From Deferribacter autotrophicus (lineage in GTDB: Bacteria > Chrysiogenota > Deferribacteres > Deferribacterales > Deferribacteraceae), in NCBI RefSeq assembly GCF_008362905.1, contig NZ_VFJB01000003.1, forward strand, positions 317,501 through 381,500: a stretch of 64,000 bases of DNA. Direction: 5' to 3'. Shown piece after piece: positions 37,563-49,955 of the stretch. Below the pieces are notes generated by a model, which was not told where the DNA came from, made no database searches, and worked only from the letters and a program-made list of their open reading frames with translations. Every line of letters begins with the position of its first letter. Positions within the stretch are counted from its first letter, which is position 1. A program made the position numbers and the translations under genes.

Positions 37563-38519
37563 CTAATTAATAGTATTTGCAAACATTAAAATACCAATAG
37601 GTAATTGAATATTTAATTCTTTTGCTCTTTTTAAATTTACAGTAAGTTCAGCTTTGGTATATTTGATATATGGTATTTTGGATATGGGGAATCCTTTTAA
37701 TAGTTTTTTAACAATGACTCCAGCTTCAATTCCATGATTGTAACCTGATATAGTAACACCCATGAGGGCTCCATTTTTTACCATCCAGCTTAATAGAGTA
37801 ATTTCAGGAAGTTTGTTATTTCTTAATGTCCACTTTAAGACGTCAGTATTGTGTAAGTAATTACCTTTATTATCTTTTATCTTTGCACATGTTAGAATGA
37901 TTAAAATATCATAATTGTCTTGTGCTTCTTTTATTTCTTTTTGCCAATCTGTAAAAAATTCAATATTTTTTATAGTTATTTGCATACTTTTATAGGTTTT
38001 TGGACATTTTTCTAGAGCTGATAAGGAACTGATGCTTTTGTCAGATAAAAGTAAAATTTTCTTTGCAGTGGGGAATGCTTCTTGAATTATTTCAAAAGTT
38101 TGTTCAAAATAAATATGCTCAAAAACTCCTGTTACATTGTTTACTTTTTCAAGCTTGTAGTAAGATTTATCTCTGTTTATGCCAGCAAATACTATTTTCT
38201 TGTCAGTATTGAAGTATTTTTTACACACAAACTCTAAAGCATTATCATCAAGACATACTAAAATTTGAGGATTTTCTTTCTTTATGATTTCTTCTGCTTT
38301 AAATATATTTTGGGTTATTTCATAACTTGAACCGTGTTTGGAATTAAGATAAACTTTATCTGTCTTTTCTTCTGGAATTATTTCAAAAAAGCCTTTTTCG
38401 AAATCTATTACCCAAGGGAAATCTTTATGATAACTTATTACTAGAAGTACTTCTTTGGAATAGGCTGTTTGAGCAAATATTAAAAAAATGAGTAAACATA
38501 GTTTGATATTGTAATTCAT
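37563..38519 (-). CDS. Periplasmic ABC-type substrate-binding-like protein (sensor partner)
   Basis: A signal peptide (residues 1-21, ending TAYS) is followed by VLLVISYHKDFPWVIDFEKGFFE, the start of the ABC substrate-binding family PF04392. The two-lobed fold is complete at 318 residues (GVFEHIYFEQTFEIIQEAFPTAKKILLL; GVTISGYNHGIEAGVIVKKLL). No permease or ATPase is nearby; the next gene downstream is a membrane sensor kinase. Such pairs usually serve ligand sensing rather than import. The ligand is unknown. Confidence 0.85.
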   Translation of the reverse strand: MNYNIKLCLLIFLIFAQTAYSKEVLLVISYHKDFPWVIDFEKGFFEIIPEEKTDKVYLNSKHGSSYEITQNIFKAEEIIKKENPQILVCLDDNALEFVCKKYFNTDKKIVFAGINRDKSYYKLEKVNNVTGVFEHIYFEQTFEIIQEAFPTAKKILLLSDKSISSLSALEKCPKTYKSMQITIKNIEFFTDWQKEIKEAQDNYDILIILTCAKIKDNKGNYLHNTDVLKWTLRNNKLPEITLLSWMVKNGALMGVTISGYNHGIEAGVIVKKLLKGFPISKIPYIKYTKAELTVNLKRAKELNIQLPIGILMFANTIN

Positions 38520-38573
38520 TTAACTTTTTTAAATAAAAATTGATCATTTGTCAACAGCTGATAAAACTAGGTT

Positions 38574-39524
38574 TTAATTTAAGGCGTTTTTCGGTTTTTT
38601 ACCAAATTTTAGCACGGATATGATACTGTCTGCGCAAAGTTTTGCCATTTCAGCTCTTGTTTTTACAGAAGCGCTCCCTATGTGAGGTAAAAGAATAACA
38701 TTTTTCAGGTTAAATAGCTCTGGATGTATTTTTGGTTCAAATTCATAAACATCAAGTCCTGCACCTTTTATTAATCCTTCTTTGAGTGCTGTTACAAGAT
38801 CATCCTCTTTTACAATGGGGCCTCTGCCTATATTTATCAAGTAGGCACTGTTTTTCATTTTTTTAAAGGCATTGATGGTAAATTTGTGATAACTTTCATC
38901 ATTTAATGGTGCAATAATTACAATAAAATCAGATTTCTCAAGCAGTTCATCAAAAGATACATATTTTGCACCTGTTAATATCTCTGCTTGAAGATTTCTA
39001 TTTCTTGTATGGTAAATGATATCCATTTCAAAACCTTTGCAGCATCTTGCAAAGGCTTGACCTATTCTTCCAAAACCATATAGTCCTACAGTTTTTTTGA
39101 AAAGGTCGGTGCCAAGGTATAACTCGGGACTCCATCCTGTGAATTTGCCTTCTCGTGTGAAATTATCAGCTTCTACAATTCTTCTTGCAATTGAAATCAT
39201 AAGAGCAAAAGCTAGTTCTGCAGTGGTTTCTGTTAAAACATCGGGTGTGTTGCATACCACAATTCCTTTTTGAGTGGCAAAAGCTACGTCGATGTTATTG
39301 TAACCTACGGCATAGTTGGCTACGACTTTTAAGTTTGGACAGTTTTCAAGTAAGTTTTTATCTATTTTATCTGAAAGCATGGATATGATTCCGTGAGCGC
39401 TTTTTCCTCTTTCATATAGTTCCTCATAGGGGATGGGGGTAGATTCTTTGCGATAATCTAATTCAAAATCTTTTAGGTATTCTTCCACATTAAAAGGGAG
39501 TTTTTGGGTTATAAGTACCTTCAT
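38574..39524 (-). CDS. D-2-hydroxyacid dehydrogenase (glyoxylate/hydroxypyruvate reductase-like)
   Basis: The 316-residue protein has the NAD-binding motif VGLYGFGRIGQAFA and catalytic elements of the family: INIGRGPIV (Arg), DVYEFEP (Glu) and LLPHIGSAS (His). It reduces or oxidises small 2-keto or 2-hydroxy acids; glyoxylate or hydroxypyruvate is the most likely substrate by similarity. It overlaps def by four bases in a four-gene leftward operon. Confidence 0.92.
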   Translation of the reverse strand: MKVLITQKLPFNVEEYLKDFELDYRKESTPIPYEELYERGKSAHGIISMLSDKIDKNLLENCPNLKVVANYAVGYNNIDVAFATQKGIVVCNTPDVLTETTAELAFALMISIARRIVEADNFTREGKFTGWSPELYLGTDLFKKTVGLYGFGRIGQAFARCCKGFEMDIIYHTRNRNLQAEILTGAKYVSFDELLEKSDFIVIIAPLNDESYHKFTINAFKKMKNSAYLINIGRGPIVKEDDLVTALKEGLIKGAGLDVYEFEPKIHPELFNLKNVILLPHIGSASVKTRAEMAKLCADSIISVLKFGKKPKNALN

Positions 39525-40024
39525 TTGTATTTTTTCCTCCTGAAAAGGTCTGTTCTTTTAGAAATAATTCTATCAATAAACAGTATTCCATCAAGATGGT
39601 CAATTTCGTGCTGAATCAATATAGCTTCAAATCCTTCTGTTTCAAAAACGTGCTGTTTCATGTTTTCATCGAAAAATTGGACCACAATTTTTTCGGCACG
39701 ATTTACATTACCAGTAAAATCAGGCACACTCATGCACCCCTCACGGGATTGAATAAGACCTTCCCATTTAATTATTTCAGGATTTATCATTACTCTTTTG
39801 CCATGATGATTTTTACATTTTTTATTTTTACCAGGATCTATAGCTATAATTCTGACCAATTCACCTATTTGAGGAGCTGCAATCCCTGTGGAATGACTTG
39901 TGGCATCCATTGTATCTATCAAGTCTTCAATTACATTTTTTATTTTTTCATCAATATCATTAACCTCTTTACTTATTTCTTTCAAAAGAGGGTTGGGATA
40001 GACTAAAACTTCTCTGACAGCCAT
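39521..40024 (-). CDS. def: Peptide deformylase
   Basis: The 167-residue protein has the three deformylase motifs GIAAPQIG, EGCMSVPDF and HEIDHLDGILF, which hold the catalytic Glu and the metal ligands (Cys, two His). It removes the formyl group from nascent proteins. It is adjacent to the ACT-domain gene and overlaps the dehydrogenase. Confidence 0.97.
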   Translation of the reverse strand: MAVREVLVYPNPLLKEISKEVNDIDEKIKNVIEDLIDTMDATSHSTGIAAPQIGELVRIIAIDPGKNKKCKNHHGKRVMINPEIIKWEGLIQSREGCMSVPDFTGNVNRAEKIVVQFFDENMKQHVFETEGFEAILIQHEIDHLDGILFIDRIISKRTDLFRRKKYK

Positions 40025-40564
40025 TTACAACTCGTATGTTTCAATATGACGAATACTTATATCAGTGTTTATATTTTTTGCAATTTCTTTTAATTCTTCA
40101 GACCAGTTTTTATTTTTAAAATCTTCTGGGATAATAACTTCTAGTACCATAATATAAACAGGTTTTTCATCACTACCCGCAACTTTTGTCTGTAAATCTA
40201 CGATATTGATTTCATTATTAGCTAAAAAATCAGCCACTTTAAAAACAATTCCAGGTTTGTCAGCACCATACACTGAGATGACGTATGTTTCACCAGATGG
40301 AAGAGTCTTTAATTTGTCAATTTTCCTTACACTTATGGCCATACCAAGTTCTTTAACTAGAGGTGCAAATTTTTTCTTAATTTTATTTATTTTATAATCT
40401 TCCGAGCAACTTACAATCAAGATCATTGAGAAAAAGCCTCTTAAAAGTGTAGAGGACGAGTCTTCAATATTAAAATTGTTTTCATAAAGAATTTTTGATA
40501 CTTTGGCCACAATGCCAGGTCTATCTTCGCTGATAAAAGTTAGAGCATAATAGTTTTTTTTCAT
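40025..40564 (-). CDS. Tandem ACT-domain protein (GcvR-like)
   Basis: The 179-residue protein consists of two ACT domains (YALTFISEDRPGIVAKVSKIL and YVISVYGADKPGIVFKVADFLA), the layout of GcvR-type regulators. It probably senses an amino acid, such as glycine, by ligand binding. It abuts def and overlaps the HD-GYP gene by four bases. No glycine cleavage genes are in view. Confidence 0.88.
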   Translation of the reverse strand: MKKNYYALTFISEDRPGIVAKVSKILYENNFNIEDSSSTLLRGFFSMILIVSCSEDYKINKIKKKFAPLVKELGMAISVRKIDKLKTLPSGETYVISVYGADKPGIVFKVADFLANNEINIVDLQTKVAGSDEKPVYIMVLEVIIPEDFKNKNWSEELKEIAKNINTDISIRHIETYEL

Positions 40565-41790
40565 ATCGATACTCCCTGTTTTGCCTTTAAAAGGAATTTA
40601 TCCATTATTTTATTTGTATCAATATTTAACTTTTTTGGATCAAGTGGTGCTATGATAGATTTGTAAGGTTTTTGGGTCAAAAGATTGTATTTTTCAAGGT
40701 CAAAAAGATAAGGTTCTGTAGTTTTTTTTCTTTCATCAGTTATTACAAGCACTTTGGGTCTTGTGGGATCTTCCTTGTTTTGTTCAAAAACAATTGCTAG
40801 TTCTCCAGTATCCAGTAAGACGAGAGTTCCTACGGGGTAGATGCCAACTACCTCCATAAAGAATTTTACTAGGATTTTGTTAAAATGCTTTTCCGACCAG
40901 CTAAATATTGTTTGTAAAGCCTTTGGTGGAAGCATAGCATCGTGGTAAACCCTTCTGGATGTGATTGCATCATATACGTCAACGATTGAGACAATTTTGG
41001 CATACAGATGTATTTGTGGTTCTTTCAGTCCTAAAGGGTATCCACTGCCATCTGCTCTTTCATGATGTAAGTAGACTGCATGAAGTGCTTCTTCTGTCAT
41101 GTTTGGATCGTTTTTTAAGAGTTCAAATCCATAAACAGGGTGTTTTTTCATTATAGCAAATTCTTCATCAGTCAGTTTGCCAGGTTTATTTAAGATTTTA
41201 TCTGATATTTTCATTTTACCAATATCATGTAATAATGCACCTAGTCCCAAGTTTTTAAGTCCTGGAACGTCGAAACCATACCTTTTACCAAGTACGATAG
41301 ATAAAATTCCAACATTTAAGCTATGAACAAAAGTATATTCATCAAAACTTTTTAACCTTGAAAGGGTAACAACAAGATGTGGTTTTTTAAAGCAAGAGTC
41401 TACAAAGGTTTCCACAACTTTTTTGGCAGTTTCTGTATCAATCGATTTTCCTGTTCTTACATCTAAATATAACTGTTTGGTGATTTTTTTAGCGCGTTCA
41501 TGCAAAGATTTTAACTCATCAATTTCTTTGAGTGTTGTGGTGTATTTTGTTATATCGAGTCTTTCGGCTTGTTTAATTAATTCTTTTTTGAAAGATTTTT
41601 CTAAACCATAGAGATCTTCAGTAATTTCATCTTTTTTTATGTAAACTTCTTTTACTCCATAATTTTTGAGGATATCGATAATGTCAAGACTTGTTACAGG
41701 TTTATTCATAAAAGATAAATTCAACCATGGTTTATCAGTTTTTACAATAGTTACACCAAGTCTAACTTGGTCAATAGGAATTTTAATCAA
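40561..41790 (-). CDS. HD-GYP domain protein (DUF3391 type)
   Basis: The 409-residue protein starts with a DUF3391-like domain (IDQVRLGVTIVKTDKPWLNLSF) and has an HD-GYP core: LLHDIGKM, HHERADGSGYPLG and KIVSIVDVYDAITSRR. All metal-binding and GYP residues are present, so it probably hydrolyses cyclic di-GMP. It heads the operon with the ACT protein, def and the dehydrogenase. Confidence 0.94.
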   Translation of the reverse strand: MIKIPIDQVRLGVTIVKTDKPWLNLSFMNKPVTSLDIIDILKNYGVKEVYIKKDEITEDLYGLEKSFKKELIKQAERLDITKYTTTLKEIDELKSLHERAKKITKQLYLDVRTGKSIDTETAKKVVETFVDSCFKKPHLVVTLSRLKSFDEYTFVHSLNVGILSIVLGKRYGFDVPGLKNLGLGALLHDIGKMKISDKILNKPGKLTDEEFAIMKKHPVYGFELLKNDPNMTEEALHAVYLHHERADGSGYPLGLKEPQIHLYAKIVSIVDVYDAITSRRVYHDAMLPPKALQTIFSWSEKHFNKILVKFFMEVVGIYPVGTLVLLDTGELAIVFEQNKEDPTRPKVLVITDERKKTTEPYLFDLEKYNLLTQKPYKSIIAPLDPKKLNIDTNKIMDKFLLKAKQGVSI

Positions 41791-41933
41791 CTGATGCTCC
41801 TTCTAATTTTAAGTCATCAATTCTTGACATAGCCTTGCTATAGTTTATTATAATCAATAAAGTTTATATTTGCAAATAGTACTTGGTTAAATTAAGTTGT
41901 AGCGGTTATAATTTAAGAAAAAAAGAGGATATT

Positions 41934-44333
41934 ATGTTTGAATATTTTTCAGAAAGAGCAAGACGGGTAATTTTGTTTTCAAGGGAAGAAGCTGAAAAGC
42001 TGATGAATTCATACATTGATACGGAACATCTTTTAATTGGGCTTTTAAAGGATAAAAATAGTGTTCCAACTGAAATTTTTAACAGGAGAGGGTTCAATAC
42101 CACGACTTTAATAAAAGAGATTGAAAATCTCACTGGGGACGGGAAGAATTTAATGATAAAGGGGAGCATCCCGTTTAGCCCTCTTGCAAGAAAAGTCCTT
42201 GAGTATGCAGTGGAAGAAGCAAATCTATTGAATCATAAGTATATAAATCCTGAACATATTTTATTAGGGTTAATGAAAGAAAAAAGAGGAAAGGCATTTT
42301 CTATACTCAAAAAACTTGGTTTTGACCTTATTACATTAAGAGATGAGGTGAGGATTCTTACAAAAAATTACAACAAACAGTCTCCTGTGGCTACTCCAAC
42401 AATAGATGAGTTTGGTAAAGATTTAACTGAGATGGCAATGAAAGGTTATTTAGATCCAGTTATTGGAAGGGAACTGGAGATAGATAGACTGATTCAGATA
42501 CTTGGTCGAAGGATTAAGAACAATGCTATATTGATAGGTTTTCCTGGTGTTGGGAAAACGGCTATAGTAGAAGGGCTTGCTATTAGGATGGCAAAGGGTG
42601 AAATTCCTGAGATATTAAAAGGGAAGAGGCTTATTTCTCTTGACCTTGGGACAATTGTAGCAGGGACAAAGTATAGAGGCCAGTTTGAAGAAAGGATGAA
42701 AAATATCATTAAAGAGATTGAAAATGCTGGGAATATAATAATTTTTATTGATGAAATTCACACAATAATTGGAGCGGGTGCTGCAGAGGGTTCAATAGAT
42801 GCTTCTAATATGTTGAAGCCTGCCCTTGCAAGGGGAAAATTTCAATGTATAGGTGCTACCACATTTAAGGAATATCGAAAATATTTTGAAAAGGATGGAG
42901 CATTAGAGAGAAGGTTTCAAACTATAACTGTGGAGCCACCAACAGCTGAAGAAACAGAAAAAATACTTAAGGGGCTAAGGAAATATTATGAAGACTTTCA
43001 TAAAGTTTTCATCCCTGATGATGTGATAAAAGAGACCATCTATCTAACAGATAGATACATCACCGATAGATATCAGCCTGATAAAAGTATAGATGTTATT
43101 GATGAAGCAGCGAGTAAATTAAAACTGAAAAAAAATACATTGCCTAAAGAGCTGATTAAGTTAAAAGAAGAGATTGAACGGTTAAAACAGGAAAGAGCAT
43201 CTTATTTTGGCACAAGTAATTTTTCTGAAATTGAAAAATATTCAGATAAAATTGATAAAAAATTAAGAGAATACAATGAAAAGTACAACAATTGGAAAGA
43301 ACATCTAGATGATAATTGGCCTGTAATGACTGTGGATGATGTGGCAGAAGTTGTATCAGGGATTTCTGGTATTCCTGTGAAAAAATTAAGACAAGAGGAT
43401 TCTGAGAAGGCAGCAATTATAGATAAGGTACTTAAAAAATATGTGGTTGGACAGGATGAGGCAATAGATTTGGTATCAAAAGCTATCAAGAGAAGTTTTG
43501 CCGGTTTAAATAATCCTAATAGGCCTTTAGGTTCATTTATTTTTTTAGGTCCTACTGGTGTGGGTAAAACCGAGCTTTCAAAGCGGCTTGCTGAGATCAT
43601 TTTTGGTTCACAGGATGCTCTAATTAGAATAGATATGAGTGAGTATATGGAAAAGTTTAATGTTTCAAGATTGATTGGAGCGCCTCCAGGTTATGTGGGG
43701 TATGACGAGGGTGGTAAGCTCACTGAAGAGGTTAGAAGAAGACCTTATGCTGTAGTTCTTTTTGATGAGATAGAGAAGGCTCATCCTGATGTGTTAAATA
43801 TTTTGCTTCAAATAATGGATGAAGGGTTTGTTACTGACAGCCATGGGTACAAGGTGAATTTTAAAAATACCATAATAATTATGACCTCAAATCTAGGTAC
43901 GAAGAGCTCCATTACAGGGAAAAAGCTTGGGTTTGGAAATGTTAAAAACAATTATCTGGAATATGAGGCTTTCAAGAGAAATGCTTTGAAAGAATTGCAG
44001 GATAGATTCCCTCCTGAATTTATAAACAGGGTTGATGATGTGATAGTTTTTAAACCTTTGACTAAAGAGGAGATATGTAAAATTATTGATCTTCAGCTTG
44101 AAGAGATAAATAAAAGATTGGTGAAGATTGGAAAACGTATAGAAATGGATGATAGAGCAAAAGAAATCTTGCTTGAAAAAGATTATAATTTTATGTATGG
44201 AGCAAGGCCCATAAAAAGAATATTACAAAAATATGTAGAAGATGTGTTGAGTGATTTGCTTCTTGCGGGAAAATTTAAGAGAAGGAGAAATATTAAGGTT
44301 CGGGAGAAGGATGGTGAGCTTGTTTTCAAATAA
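41934..44333 (+). CDS. clpC: ClpC-type AAA+ protease ATPase subunit
   Basis: The 799-residue protein has the duplicated Clp N domain (MFEYFSERARRVILFSREEAE and FSPLARKVLEYAVEEANLL), two AAA+ modules with Walker A GFPGVGKTA and GPTGVGKTE, a middle coiled segment and the loop GKKLGFGN, a probable ClpP-binding site. The first Walker A has Phe in place of the usual Glu. ATG 41934 is chosen with AAAAAGAGGA upstream. It unfolds proteins for ClpP. ClpA cannot be fully excluded. Confidence 0.92.
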   Translation: MFEYFSERARRVILFSREEAEKLMNSYIDTEHLLIGLLKDKNSVPTEIFNRRGFNTTTLIKEIENLTGDGKNLMIKGSIPFSPLARKVLEYAVEEANLLNHKYINPEHILLGLMKEKRGKAFSILKKLGFDLITLRDEVRILTKNYNKQSPVATPTIDEFGKDLTEMAMKGYLDPVIGRELEIDRLIQILGRRIKNNAILIGFPGVGKTAIVEGLAIRMAKGEIPEILKGKRLISLDLGTIVAGTKYRGQFEERMKNIIKEIENAGNIIIFIDEIHTIIGAGAAEGSIDASNMLKPALARGKFQCIGATTFKEYRKYFEKDGALERRFQTITVEPPTAEETEKILKGLRKYYEDFHKVFIPDDVIKETIYLTDRYITDRYQPDKSIDVIDEAASKLKLKKNTLPKELIKLKEEIERLKQERASYFGTSNFSEIEKYSDKIDKKLREYNEKYNNWKEHLDDNWPVMTVDDVAEVVSGISGIPVKKLRQEDSEKAAIIDKVLKKYVVGQDEAIDLVSKAIKRSFAGLNNPNRPLGSFIFLGPTGVGKTELSKRLAEIIFGSQDALIRIDMSEYMEKFNVSRLIGAPPGYVGYDEGGKLTEEVRRRPYAVVLFDEIEKAHPDVLNILLQIMDEGFVTDSHGYKVNFKNTIIIMTSNLGTKSSITGKKLGFGNVKNNYLEYEAFKRNALKELQDRFPPEFINRVDDVIVFKPLTKEEICKIIDLQLEEINKRLVKIGKRIEMDDRAKEILLEKDYNFMYGARPIKRILQKYVEDVLSDLLLAGKFKRRRNIKVREKDGELVFK

Positions 44334-45630
44334 AAAAATTGTGGTTGTGGGGGCAGGTGCCATCGGTTCTTTTTATGGGGGATTGCTTAAAGAGGCTGGG
44401 TTTGATGTAACTTTAATATGTAGAGGAAAACACTTAGAAGCTATCAAAAGAAATGGTTTGAAGATTAAAAGTTTCAAGCTAGGAGAAAAGGATATTGATA
44501 TTAAGGCGTCAGATAAACTGGATGGAAAATACGATATCGGTATAATTTCAGTGAAGTCTCAAGATACTGAGACTGCATGCTTGATGTTGCAAAATCACCT
44601 AAGTGATGATGGTTTTGTGGTATCTTTTCAGAATGGTGTAGATAATAAGGAAATTATTAAAAGGTATTTTCCGGAAAATAAAATACTTCTTGCTACCCTT
44701 TTTGTCGGGTTACACATTGATCCTCCAGGAGTTGTTAATCATTCTGCTGCTGGAAACATTACTTTTGGTGCAGCTACAGCAGATGGTAAAAAGTATATTG
44801 ATGTATTAGAAGAGATTTTCAAAGTAGCAGGGTTTGAGTATAAAATTGATGACAATATTGAAAAGGTTTTATGGAAAAAGCTACTTTGGAACATTGCCTT
44901 TAATCCTTTATCGGCTTTGCTAGAAAGCACCTGTGGTAAAATGGTTGCCGATCCACAGATAAAGGATTTGATGAATAGGATGGTGTTAGAAGGGGTAAAA
45001 GCTGCATCTTTTGATGGTGTGAAGATTGAAAAAGAGTATTATGAAAATGTAATAAATATGACTAAAAATCTTGAAAATTATAAGACAAGCATGCTCCAGG
45101 ATATTGAGAAAGGGAAAAATCCTGAGGTAGATGGGATTTTAATGCCAATCATAAGAAGGCACAGTGAGCATGGTAAGGAAGCTCCCTACTGTGATACAGT
45201 TTACAGAGCATTGAAGTTTAAATATGGAAGTAAATTTATTTATACTCCAAAACTTACTGTGGATGTAATAGTGGAAAACAGTAAAGGGGAGATTTTGTTG
45301 ATTGAAAGGAAAAATCCTCCTTATGGTTGGGCTCTACCTGGTGGTTTTGTGGATTATGGAGAAAGGGTGGAGGATGCTGCTAAAAGGGAATTGCTTGAGG
45401 AAACTAGTATTACTGTAGATGAGATTAAATTGTTGGGTGTTTATTCTGATCCAAAACGAGATCCTCGAGGTCACACTGTAAGTGTGGTTTATTATACTAA
45501 ATTTGATGGTGGTTTTAAGGCAGGTGATGATGCAAAAAGTGCAAAATTTTTCCCAAAGGATAAACTACCATCCTTAATAGCTTTTGATCATGGAGAGATT
45601 CTTAATGATTATTTAGCATTAGAAAAATAG
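44311..45630 (+). CDS. Fusion of ketopantoate reductase (PanE/ApbA) and Nudix hydrolase
   Basis: The roughly 439-residue protein has an N-terminal NADP-binding PanE/ApbA reductase (VVVGAGAIGSFYGGLL, KSQDTETA, FQNGVDN; residues about 1-300) joined to a complete Nudix domain with GGFVDYGERVEDAAKRELLEE (G-x5-E-x7-REL-x-EE) and SDPKRDPRGHTVS, similar to ADP-ribose pyrophosphatases. No stop or frameshift separates them. The start is unclear: ATG 44311, GTG 44314 or TTG 44320 behind GGGAGAAGG; all overlap clpC. Ketopantoate reductase serves pantothenate and CoA synthesis; the Nudix substrate is unknown. Confidence 0.9.
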   Translation: MVSLFSNKKIVVVGAGAIGSFYGGLLKEAGFDVTLICRGKHLEAIKRNGLKIKSFKLGEKDIDIKASDKLDGKYDIGIISVKSQDTETACLMLQNHLSDDGFVVSFQNGVDNKEIIKRYFPENKILLATLFVGLHIDPPGVVNHSAAGNITFGAATADGKKYIDVLEEIFKVAGFEYKIDDNIEKVLWKKLLWNIAFNPLSALLESTCGKMVADPQIKDLMNRMVLEGVKAASFDGVKIEKEYYENVINMTKNLENYKTSMLQDIEKGKNPEVDGILMPIIRRHSEHGKEAPYCDTVYRALKFKYGSKFIYTPKLTVDVIVENSKGEILLIERKNPPYGWALPGGFVDYGERVEDAAKRELLEETSITVDEIKLLGVYSDPKRDPRGHTVSVVYYTKFDGGFKAGDDAKSAKFFPKDKLPSLIAFDHGEILNDYLALEK

Positions 45631-45750
45631 TCGTATTTGCTAATCATAGTTATAGAAAAATCTTGCCTTTTCTTTTATAAAGTTTTACAACTTTGGGGTA
45701 ATTTGTAGAATGTTAGTACTAGTTGAAATTTCTGTGTCAAGGGGAAGAAG

Positions 45751-46392
45751 ATGATAGTTGCTCCATCTATATTAAGTGCTGACTTTTCAAAGCTTGGTGA
45801 GGAAATTAAAGCTGTTGAAATGGCAGGGGCTGATTGGATCCATATAGATGTTATGGATGGTCATTTTGTGCCTAATATTACAATAGGTCCTGTTGTAATA
45901 AAATCGTTGAGAAAAGTTACAAAACTACCGTTTGATGTACATTTGATGATATCAGAACCTGAAAAGTATGTGGAAGAATTTGTTAAAGCTGGAGCAGATA
46001 TCTTGACAGTGCATGCCGAGGCGTCGATTCATTTACATAGACTCATTACACAGATTAAGGATTTAGGTGTAAAAGCAGGCGTTTCCATAAATCCTGCGAC
46101 ACCTTTATCAATGCTCGAAGAGATTTTACCTTTTGTAGATTTGGTACTAATTATGAGTGTAAATCCCGGTTTTGGAGGGCAGCAGTTTATAGAAACTTCA
46201 TTGGCTAAAATAAGACGTTTAAAAGAAATGGTATCAAAACTTGAAAAGGATATCATTATTGAAGTGGATGGCGGAGTAAATGGTAAGAATGCCGCCAGTT
46301 TGAAAGAAGCAGGTTGCGATGTTCTTGTAGCTGGAAGCTATATTTTTAACTCAACAGATTATAAAGAAAAGATAAAATCACTAAAGGTATAA
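45751..46392 (+). CDS. rpe: Ribulose-phosphate 3-epimerase
   Basis: The 213-residue TIM-barrel protein has the family motifs [33 protein letters not shown] and [12 protein letters not shown] with its metal-binding His and Asp residues. It interconverts ribulose 5-phosphate and xylulose 5-phosphate. AGGGGAAGAAG precedes the ATG. It begins a run of closely spaced genes through purA. Confidence 0.96.
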   Translation: MIVAPSILSADFSKLGEEIKAVEMAGADWIHIDVMDGHFVPNITIGPVVIKSLRKVTKLPFDVHLMISEPEKYVEEFVKAGADILTVHAEASIHLHRLITQIKDLGVKAGVSINPATPLSMLEEILPFVDLVLIMSVNPGFGGQQFIETSLAKIRRLKEMVSKLEKDIIIEVDGGVNGKNAASLKEAGCDVLVAGSYIFNSTDYKEKIKSLKV

Positions 46393-46406
46393 TAGGGGAG
46401 ATTAGT

Positions 46407-47560
46407 ATGATTAAGAAGTATTTGCTTGCACCTGGTCCTACTATGGTACCTGAATCAGTTTTGCTTGAAATGGCAAAACCTATGATGCATCATAGAACTT
46501 CAGAATTTTCAAATATTTTTGCTGATGTCAGAGAAAAGCTTAAACCTATATTTGGGACTAAAAACGATTGTTTACTGATTTCTGGTAGTGGTACAGCTGC
46601 TATGGAGGCTGCGGTTGTTAATACTTTGTCTCCAGGTGACAAGGTATTGGTTGTAAATGCTGGTAAATTTGGTAAAAGATGGGCTGAGATTTGTTCAAAA
46701 TTTCAGTTAGATGTTATGACTATAGATTTAGAATGGGGGCGTTCTGTAAAAGTTGAGCAAGTAGAGTCTGCGCTGATTGCAAACCCTGATACAAAAGCTG
46801 TGTTTATTCAGGCAAGTGAGACTTCCACTACTGCCTATCACCCCGTTGATAAAATAGGAAATCTTTTGAAATTGTTTGATAATACACTTTTTGTGGTGGA
46901 TGGGATTACATCTGTGGGAGTGGTAGAAACAAAAATGGATGAATGGGGGATTGATATTCTTGTTACAGGCTCGCAAAAAGCATTTATGCTTCCTCCTGGA
47001 TTATCCATCATTGCTATGAGTGAAAAGGCATGGAGATTTGTAGAAAAATCTAAGATGCCTAAATATTATTTGGATTTAATAAAGGAAAGAAAAGCTCAGA
47101 ATAACAATACTACAGCTTATACACCAGCTGTGTCTCTGATAATTGGGCTAAATAAAGTGCTTGATTTAATGCATGAAGAGGGGTTGGAAAACGTTTATTT
47201 GAGACACAGTGTTTGTGCAGATGCAACAAGGGAGGCTGTGAAAGCTCTTGGGTTACAGATTTTAGCAAAAGACATCCCTTCAAATGCGGCAACAGGTTTT
47301 TATCTACCTGATGGGATTGATGGTGGTAAATTTGTAAAATTTTTACGAGAAAGGATGGGTGTTACTTTTGCTGGTGGGCAAGATCATCTAAAAGGTAAAA
47401 TTGTGAGAATTTCTCATTTAGGGTATCATGATGTCTTTGATACAGTTGTGGCTATTTCTGCCCTTGAGTTGGGTCTCAAAAAGTTTGGATATGAATTTGA
47501 AATGGGGGCTGGTGTAAAGGCTGCTGAGGAAGTGATTTATAAAAGCAGGATCAAAGGGTT

Positions 47561-47564
<4 letters not shown>
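46407..47564 (+). CDS. Class V aminotransferase (serine/alanine-glyoxylate type)
   Basis: The 385-residue PLP enzyme has GSGTAAMEAAVVN (cofactor phosphate binding), VDGITSVGVVE and the lysine region TGSQKAFMLPPG. It belongs to the alanine/serine-glyoxylate aminotransferase group, whose members in many anaerobes serve as phosphoserine-type transaminases. It overlaps hisZ by four bases. Exact substrate uncertain. Confidence 0.92.

Positions 47565-49955
<2,391 letters not shown>

Noticed and set aside
39596-40006. 136-codon frame opposite def
   Set aside because: It overlaps the peptide deformylase gene in antisense; the deformylase motifs settle the coding strand.
43202-43600. 132-codon open frame antisense to clpC
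   Set aside because: It lies fully inside the well-supported clpC gene, with no start signal; a shadow of codon bias.
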